The notes under the pieces are model-generated. The model made no database searches, was not told the DNA's origin, and was given only the letters and a program-made list of their open reading frames with translations. From positions 1 to 10,530 of the forward strand of contig CAMLNA010000142.1 in assembly GCA_946481025.1 (NCBI GenBank): 10,530 nt of DNA. The letters are read 5' to 3'. The position numbers were made by a program, and so were the translations under genes. The stretch is from an uncultured Rivibacter sp. Its GTDB lineage: Bacteria; Pseudomonadota; Gammaproteobacteria; Burkholderiales; Burkholderiaceae. Positions within the stretch are counted from its first letter, which is position 1, and each line of letters starts with the position of its first letter. Below are positions 6,154 through 10,530 of the stretch, piece by piece.

Positions 6154-8583
6154 ATGCAGCAACGTGTACTGTGGGCGGCCATGTTCAGCGCCGGCCTGTT
6201 GGCGGCCTGCGGCGGTGGCGGAGGCGGTGACGCCCCGCCTCCGCCTGCCAATCCCAACGCGAGCGTCTCGCTGACCGGCACCGCGGCCAAGGGCCTGATG
6301 GCCAACGCCGACGTCACGGCGCACGCGATCAACGCCGACGGCACGATCGCCGGCGCGGCGCTGGCCACGACCACGACCAACGCGCAGGGCCTGTACACGC
6401 TCAGCTTCACCACGACCAAGGGCCAGCCCTACGTCGTCAAGGTCACCGCCAACGCCAACACCACCCACCTCGACGAGGTGAGCGGCCAGGCCCAGCCGCT
6501 GCCGGTCGGCTTTGCCATGCGCTCGCTGCTGCCGGCGGCCACCAGCGACACGGTGACCACCAGCGCCAGCGTGACGCCCTTCAGCGAGATGGCAGTGGCC
6601 GCGGCGGCCGAAGCCCCCGGCGGCGTGACGACGGCCAATGCCACGCAGGCTGTCACCACGATGGTCCACCTGCTGGGCTTCAACCCGAGCAACGTGGTGC
6701 CCACCACCACGAGCGATGCCAATGCCACGCCCGACCAGCAGAAGCTGGCGGTGATGCTGACCGCCGTGTCCCAGCTGGCCGCCAGCAACGCGCTGGGCTG
6801 CAACACCGGCAGCGCCGGCGACAAGACGCAATGCGTGGTGAACGCGCTGGCCGATGCGGCCTCGCTGCCGTCGATCAAGCTCGAGACCGGTGGCACCGAC
6901 GTGTCGGCCGCCCTCGGCACCGCCGTCGTCGCCGTCGTCAACGATCCTGCCCTCGTCGGCTCGGTGCCGCCCGCGGCGCTCGATGCGATCAGAGCCAACC
7001 TGGCCTGCGAAGGCGCCGCCTGCAATGCGGTGACCCCGACTCAGGCGAGCGCCATCGACGCGGCGCAGACCCTGTTCACCCAGATCAAGTCCGACTGGAC
7101 CGCGCTGTTCAGCCGCGGCGGGGCCACCTCCATTGCCACCGGCGCGGCGAATGCCGAAGCGTGGAAGTTTCGCGAAGCCATGACCGACGTTCAGGCGCCC
7201 GCCGAGATGCTCCTCAAGGACGCCGGCACGCTGCTGATGGCGGTGGACCTGTACAACGACTACAAGGCCGGCCGCGAGACCGTGCCCGACCGCGTGCGCG
7301 CCGAGGACCTCACCGCCAACGACGGCATGAGCGACTTCTCGAACTTCGCCGCAGTCGCCTGCTCGCTGTACCAGGACGCCAACGTCTCCGTGCTCGCCAC
7401 TGCGCCGGCCAATGCCAACTTCGTGGGCTGCGGCGCGCGCTACTACGTGAGCCGCACGGTGTCGGGAGACACGACCACCATCACCGAATGGCGACACGGC
7501 TTCACCATCACGCCCAACGCGGACGGCAGCTTCGGCTACACCACGCGGGCCCGCGAGCGCGTGCGCAGCTGCACCGCCGGCTCGCCCTGCACGCTGGTGG
7601 CCAACAACAGCCTGCAGGCGAACTTCTACGCAGGCACCGTGACGCCCACGCTGACCGGCACCTTCGGCCGCATCACCGGCTTCTCGATCACCGGTGAACT
7701 GCCGGCCGCATTCGAGGAAGGCACCAACCAGCTGGTCGACGTGAACGGGCACCACACCTGGTCGCTCACCGGCACGCGCGCCATCGCGGCCAACAACATG
7801 TCGACCACGACCTTCTCGGGGCAGATCGCCGCCATCAACGGCGACGGCAGCACCGCCAGCACGCTGAAGGTGAGCAACGGCAGCACGAGCGAGACGCCCG
7901 TCTGGCGCGATGCGTCCGGCAACGAAGTCGAGCCCGGCTCTCCCACGGCCGTGTCGCCCTTCGGCGGCACGTTCTCGGGCGGCACGCTGACCCTCACCTG
8001 GACCACGCCGTCCGCAGAGTTCGAGGGCAGCTTCTCGGCCACCGACTCGGTGTGGGACACGAGCGGCACCAGCCTGTCGCCCACCAGGGTGACGCTGGCC
8101 GGGTCGCTGCGCAACATCAATGCCGGCCAGGCGCAGGAGTTCCTGAACGGTCGCATCGATGCCACGGTCACCGGCTTCGACGGCTACGACAACACGCAGC
8201 CCGATTCGACGAGCAACTTCCACACGGTGGCGTTCACCTTCGTCGGCCAGGTCACGGCCCCCGGGCGCCCGGTGCTGGAGCTTTCGGCCAGCTCGTCGCT
8301 GCGCAGCCACGAGGACGAACCGTCGGCGGTGAACCTGCAGTACCGCAGCATCGTCTCCGGTACCGCACGCAACGTGATCACCGTGACCGGCACCCGCGGC
8401 GGCAACGGCGTGATGAGCTTCGCGCTCAACGAGGCGGCGTCGAACCTGTCGCTGAACTGGGTGGATGGCGCCACCAGCGGCAACCTGATGCAAGGCACCA
8501 CGCTGGTGGGCACGATCGACGAGAACACCAAGATGCTGACCTTCAGCAACGGCCAGTTCATGTCGCTCGACTTCGGCCTGTGA
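6154..8583 (+). CDS. Large Cys-rich lipoprotein with N-terminal Ig/transthyretin-like domain, function unknown
   Basis: The 809-residue product starts with a lipoprotein signal (MQQRVLWAAMFSAGLLAAC, lipidated Cys19), then a glycine run and a Pro-rich tether (GDAPPPPANPN). Gly at +2 fits outer-membrane sorting. Residues about 37-105 look like a carboxypeptidase-regulatory/transthyretin-like beta sandwich (SLTGTAAKGLMANADVTAHA, TTTNAQGLYTLSFTT). A mostly helical, Ala/Thr-rich stretch follows to about 390. From about 395 to the end the sequence is beta-rich with repeated strand pairs of the kind GTFSGGTLTLTW and EFEGSFSATDS. Besides Cys19 there are eight cysteines in four close pairs (216/227, 285/290, 403/426, 473/479), suggesting disulfides outside the cytoplasm. 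AGGAG at 6143-6147 supports the start. The stop overlaps the GTG of the barrel gene at 8580, so the two are probably translated together. It may be surface-exposed. No named full-length family was recognised. Confidence 0.9.
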   Translation: MQQRVLWAAMFSAGLLAACGGGGGGDAPPPPANPNASVSLTGTAAKGLMANADVTAHAINADGTIAGAALATTTTNAQGLYTLSFTTTKGQPYVVKVTANANTTHLDEVSGQAQPLPVGFAMRSLLPAATSDTVTTSASVTPFSEMAVAAAAEAPGGVTTANATQAVTTMVHLLGFNPSNVVPTTTSDANATPDQQKLAVMLTAVSQLAASNALGCNTGSAGDKTQCVVNALADAASLPSIKLETGGTDVSAALGTAVVAVVNDPALVGSVPPAALDAIRANLACEGAACNAVTPTQASAIDAAQTLFTQIKSDWTALFSRGGATSIATGAANAEAWKFREAMTDVQAPAEMLLKDAGTLLMAVDLYNDYKAGRETVPDRVRAEDLTANDGMSDFSNFAAVACSLYQDANVSVLATAPANANFVGCGARYYVSRTVSGDTTTITEWRHGFTITPNADGSFGYTTRARERVRSCTAGSPCTLVANNSLQANFYAGTVTPTLTGTFGRITGFSITGELPAAFEEGTNQLVDVNGHHTWSLTGTRAIAANNMSTTTFSGQIAAINGDGSTASTLKVSNGSTSETPVWRDASGNEVEPGSPTAVSPFGGTFSGGTLTLTWTTPSAEFEGSFSATDSVWDTSGTSLSPTRVTLAGSLRNINAGQAQEFLNGRIDATVTGFDGYDNTQPDSTSNFHTVAFTFVGQVTAPGRPVLELSASSSLRSHEDEPSAVNLQYRSIVSGTARNVITVTGTRGGNGVMSFALNEAASNLSLNWVDGATSGNLMQGTTLVGTIDENTKMLTFSNGQFMSLDFGL

Positions 8584-9671
8584 CCGGCAGGAGGGCGGCC
8601 GCAGCGGCTGCGGCTGCGGTCGTCGCCACCCTCGCGACGGCCGCGGCTGCTTCGCCGGCCTGGAAGGTCTCGGCGCGTTCCGTGCATCACGGCGAGGCCG
8701 TGCCGCTGGCGGCGATCGACGACGAAGACGAGGCGCTGCGGCGCCTCGACCCCCGCAGCGGCCGCAACATCGCCTATGTGGACGACGAGGTCCGCATGAG
8801 CCTCGACACCGGCGCCTGGCGCTGGAGCGTGCTGGCGCGCAACAGCGCCGTGCTGGTGACCACCCGCGACACGCTGGAGCTGGTGCAGCAGATCAACAGC
8901 GACGCAACCCCCGCGACCGACCGGCAATGGCAGACCCGGCTGCGCTACGAGTCCTTCCAGGGTGGCGGGCTGGAAGTCGGCTACCGGTTCGAGCCGGCCG
9001 CGCAGTGGCAGGCCAACCTGTCCGCCCAGGTGCTGCAGCTGCGCCACTGGCGCCAGCGCCGCCTGGAGGGGCCGGTGAGCTTCGAGGCGTCCAGTGCCAC
9101 CTATGCGTTCGACCTGCAGTCCGCCCATGCCGATGACCGCCTGCGCTTCCCGTTCCAGGGAGCCAAGGGCGACACCGGCACCGGGGCGCTGCTGGGCGGT
9201 GAAGTGGGCTGGCGCGGCGAGGCCTGGAGCGCGAGCCTGGGCGTGCGCGACCTCGGCTGGCTGCGCTGGCGCCAGCTGCCGCAGCAGTACGCCACGCTGT
9301 CCACGCAGACGCAGAGCTACGACGCCGACGGCTTCGTGATCTACCGGCCGCTCGTCATGGGCCGCAACAGCCAGGAGGGCTACACGCACCGGTTGCGCGG
9401 CGTGTGGTCGGCCCGCGCCGCATGGCAGGCCGGCGCCAGCGGCACGCTGGAGCTGGGCGGCGACTGGGTGCACGACTTCGGCATGCTGCCCGCCATCGCC
9501 TGGCGCCAGCGGCTGGGTGCGGTGGACGCCGGTGTGCAATGGCATGTGCACGAGCGCCGCGCCACCGTGTCGCTGGGCTGGCAGGGCTGGTGGCTGCGCG
9601 CCGGCGCCGACCGGCTGGGTTCGCAGCAGCGTTCGCGGGAGCTGGCGCTGGGGGGCGGCTGGGTGTTTTGA
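8580..9671 (+). CDS. Outer-membrane beta-barrel-like protein, translationally coupled to the lipoprotein
   Basis: This 363-residue protein starts at a GTG that overlaps the upstream stop by four bases (GTGA). A signal peptide is clear: MTGRR, eight consecutive alanines, then VVATLAT and AAAASPA, with cleavage near residues 24-27. The mature part has many alternating strands rich in Trp/Tyr (GAWRWSVLARNS, QTRLRYES, LEVGYRFEP, GGEVGWRGEAWSASLGVRD, LGWQGWWLRAGADRL). It ends in ELALGGGWVF, and a terminal Phe on an amphipathic strand is the classical signal for insertion by the Bam complex. I estimate 12-14 strands by eye. No ATG or better start exists nearby and no upstream ribosome site is evident, so coupling to the lipoprotein is likely. 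It may display, stabilise or export that lipoprotein; this is inferred from coupling alone. No named family was recognised. Confidence 0.85.
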   Translation: MTGRRAAAAAAAAVVATLATAAAASPAWKVSARSVHHGEAVPLAAIDDEDEALRRLDPRSGRNIAYVDDEVRMSLDTGAWRWSVLARNSAVLVTTRDTLELVQQINSDATPATDRQWQTRLRYESFQGGGLEVGYRFEPAAQWQANLSAQVLQLRHWRQRRLEGPVSFEASSATYAFDLQSAHADDRLRFPFQGAKGDTGTGALLGGEVGWRGEAWSASLGVRDLGWLRWRQLPQQYATLSTQTQSYDADGFVIYRPLVMGRNSQEGYTHRLRGVWSARAAWQAGASGTLELGGDWVHDFGMLPAIAWRQRLGAVDAGVQWHVHERRATVSLGWQGWWLRAGADRLGSQQRSRELALGGGWVF

Positions 9672-9673
9672 GG

Positions 9674-9691
9674 GGCTGAAAGGGCTCAGCC
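9674..9691. terminator. Weak hairpin between convergent barrel and toxin genes
   Basis: GGCTGA (9674-9679) pairs with TCAGCC (9686-9691) around a 6-base loop. The right arm contains the toxin's stop codon. The gap between the two genes is only 14 bases. There is no T-run on either strand, so its role as a bidirectional terminator is uncertain. Confidence 0.3.
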
Positions 9692-10072
9692 GCGCGCGGC
9701 GCTGTGGGTGCGGACCCAGCTGGCGAAGTCGGCTTCGCTCCAATCACCCGCTGCCAGCGAGAACACGGCAAGGGTCGCGTCTGCCTGACTCGCCGTGAGG
9801 CGATGCCCATTCAAGGCCAGGAACAAGCCGGCCGACAGGAAGGCGGCTCGCTTGTTGCCGTCGACAAATGGGTGGTTCTTTGCCAGGCCATGTGCATAGG
9901 CCGCTGCCAATTCGGCGAAGTCCGGGTCACCGTAAGCCAGCAGGTTTTGTGGCCGCGCGAGCGCGGAGTCGAGCAACCCTTCGTCGCGCAGGCCGGAGGC
10001 GCCGCCATGGTCGGCCAGACTCTCATCATGCAGCAGGATCAAGAGCCGCTTGTCGATCCACCGCCAGCTCAT
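9686..10072 (-). CDS. doc: Doc/Fic-type toxin of a type II toxin-antitoxin system
   Basis: This 128-residue toxin belongs to the death-on-curing branch of the Fic fold. The active-site motif HPFVDGNKR lies at residues 67-75, at almost the same position as in P1 Doc (H66). Lys74 stands where AMPylating Fic enzymes have Gly; that substitution marks the Doc branch, whose studied member phosphorylates EF-Tu and stops translation. Here Gly72 replaces the Ala of P1 Doc. The upstream helix GLRDEGLLDSALARPQNLLAY is also typical of the family. The ATG at 10072 overlaps the antitoxin stop as ATGA, so translation is coupled and the antitoxin is made first. The gene looks intact. It converges on the barrel gene. 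The symbol is given by family; kinase activity here is inferred. Confidence 0.93.
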   Translation of the reverse strand: MSWRWIDKRLLILLHDESLADHGGASGLRDEGLLDSALARPQNLLAYGDPDFAELAAAYAHGLAKNHPFVDGNKRAAFLSAGLFLALNGHRLTASQADATLAVFSLAAGDWSEADFASWVRTHSAARG

Positions 10073-10293
10073 TTGGCCAGCGCACGGAAGGTATCGCGGT
10101 ATTCACGCATGAACTCACGCCCGAGCTCCAGCTGCTCTTCGAATGCCGGGTCATAGGGTGTGAGTGCCACCCCCTCAGGGGTTTCGGTGATGTACAGCGT
10201 GTCGCCTTTGCCGACCTTCAGCCTGGCCAACACTTCCTTGGGCAGGATCAACCCTAGCGAATTGCCGATTTGAGTGAGCTTGAGGGCGGACAT
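10069..10293 (-). CDS. AbrB/MazE-type antitoxin, partner of Doc
   Basis: This 74-residue antitoxin has an N-terminal swapped-hairpin AbrB/MazE/SpoVT DNA-binding domain (about 3-46). Its signature LTQIGNSLGLILPKEVLARL is followed by VGKGDTLYI and by EGVALTPYD. The acidic, amphipathic tail FEEQLELGREFMREYRDTF (51-69) is the likely toxin-neutralising helix. As a dimer it should bind the palindrome just upstream of its own gene and repress the operon, more strongly with toxin bound, as is usual for type II systems. The ATG at 10293 gives a full domain; upstream AGGT is a weak ribosome site. Its stop overlaps the toxin start by four bases. The pairing differs from P1, where Doc's partner is Phd. 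Confidence 0.93.
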   Translation of the reverse strand: MSALKLTQIGNSLGLILPKEVLARLKVGKGDTLYITETPEGVALTPYDPAFEEQLELGREFMREYRDTFRALAK

Positions 10294-10310
10294 GGGTGCG
10301 ACCTGGAGGT

Positions 10311-10326
10311 TATAACGAACGTTATA
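10311..10326. promoter_or_regulatory. Operator palindrome of the toxin-antitoxin operon
   Basis: TATAACGAACGTTATA consists of 7-bp perfect inverted arms around an AA spacer, 18 bases upstream of the antitoxin start. It overlaps the -10 of the predicted promoter, and its A/T richness stands out from the surroundings. It is the expected binding site for the AbrB-type antitoxin, so binding would block RNA polymerase. The binding is inferred. Confidence 0.7.
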
Positions 10327-10352
10327 CTAGCAACACGCCGCTCCCCTATCAA
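10324..10352 (-). promoter_or_regulatory. Sigma-70-type promoter of the toxin-antitoxin operon
   Basis: Reading the minus strand, -35 TTGATA (10352-10347; five of six matches) is followed by a 17-bp spacer and -10 TAGTAT (10329-10324; four of six). An alternative -10, TATAAC, lies three bases further on with a 20-bp spacer. Transcription would begin inside the operator palindrome at 10311-10326. Confidence 0.6.
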
Positions 10353-10358
10353 GGATAG
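10346..10358. repeat. Short inverted repeat CTATC-AAG-GATAG at the -35 region
   Basis: Five-base arms around a 3-base centre overlap the -35 hexamer of the toxin-antitoxin promoter. It could be a second regulatory site, but its arms differ from those of the main operator and it may be chance. Confidence 0.25.
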
Positions 10359-10449
10359 AGCGCACGATCGTTGCAAATGCACGCCGATAGGAGCCTGAGC
10401 GGGTGCCTATGGAGTTGCCGCAGTTGATTTGCCGCTAGGCTGCGGCCCC

Positions 10450-10530
10450 ATGCCTCAAGTTACCGCTGTCTTGCCGCTGTGCCGCCGCCTCCCGCTGTTC
10501 ATCACGTTGCTGCTCGGCCTGTGGGCCTCG
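10450..10530 (+). CDS. Start of a secreted or membrane protein, cut by window edge
   Basis: The frame from the ATG at 10450 is open for 27 codons to the end of the window. It reads as a signal peptide or first membrane segment: MPQVTAVLPLCRRLP followed by LFITLLLGLWAS, with Arg-Arg before the hydrophobic core. Nothing more can be said about function. No ribosome site is visible, and TAGGCT at 10436-10441 would be a -10 so close to the ATG that the message would be nearly leaderless. An in-frame TTG at 10429 is an alternative start. It is divergent from the toxin-antitoxin operon across 156 bases. Confidence 0.45.
   Translation, partial: MPQVTAVLPLCRRLPLFITLLLGLWAS

Noticed and set aside
6010..8493. 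An 827-codon minus-strand open frame opposite the large lipoprotein
   Set aside because: Its length is striking, but its composition (Gly/Arg/His-rich, no signal or motif) is that of antisense sequence. The plus-strand frame has a lipobox, a ribosome site and a coupled downstream gene.
8184..9743. A 519-codon minus-strand open frame opposite the barrel gene
   Set aside because: It overlaps the toxin gene, has no recognisable motif, and the plus-strand frame has a signal peptide and barrel C terminus.
10386..10410. ATAGG/CCTAT inverted repeat in the right-hand intergenic region
   Set aside because: The arms are only five bases with a long centre; likely chance.
1..10530. CRISPR array, tRNA, rRNA, insertion sequence or phage genes
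   Set aside because: Looked for regular direct repeats, cloverleaf sequences, terminal inverted repeats with a transposase and phage-type proteins; none were seen.

Overview
The window is GC-rich and densely coding, with strong G/C bias at third codon positions. That bias also leaves long spurious open frames opposite the real genes. The gene types, codon use and lipoprotein style suggest a betaproteobacterium of the order Burkholderiales (Comamonadaceae or a neighbouring lineage). This is inferred from general character; no species marker is present. It looks chromosomal: recG and queA are core genes, and no insertion sequence, integrase, tRNA, rRNA or CRISPR array is visible.

Layout. Positions 1-1753 (minus strand) hold the first 584 codons of recG, cut by the window edge inside helicase motif VI. 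Divergent from it, 1857-3085 carries two small outer-membrane-type lipoproteins in tandem, closed by a strong 12-bp hairpin at 3090-3117. Next is queA (3180-4229), the tRNA queuosine-pathway enzyme, without tgt directly behind it. From about 4335 to 9671 lies a cell-envelope block: a secreted beta-barrel-like protein with a probable TTG start (4335-5213), a convergent NarL/LuxR-type response regulator with no kinase beside it (5238-5909, minus), and, divergent from the regulator across a 244-bp intergenic region, a two-gene unit. That unit encodes an 809-residue cysteine-rich lipoprotein (6154-8583) and a 363-residue outer-membrane barrel protein (8580-9671), joined by a GTGA stop/start overlap.

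Convergent with the barrel gene is a toxin-antitoxin module on the minus strand: an AbrB/MazE-type antitoxin (10069-10293) and a Doc/Fic-type toxin (9686-10072), joined by an ATGA overlap. A palindromic operator overlaps the -10 of their probable promoter. A plus-strand frame from 10450, beginning with a hydrophobic segment, runs off the right edge.

How they may work together: recG and queA are housekeeping genes. The most interesting part is the regulator plus lipoprotein-barrel unit. It can be read as a small, regulator-linked surface-protein system in which the barrel anchors, exports or partners the large lipoprotein. No named family was recognised for either protein, so this is a hypothesis from gene order, translational overlap and predicted location. 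The toxin-antitoxin module is a recognisable type II system with its own autoregulatory site.
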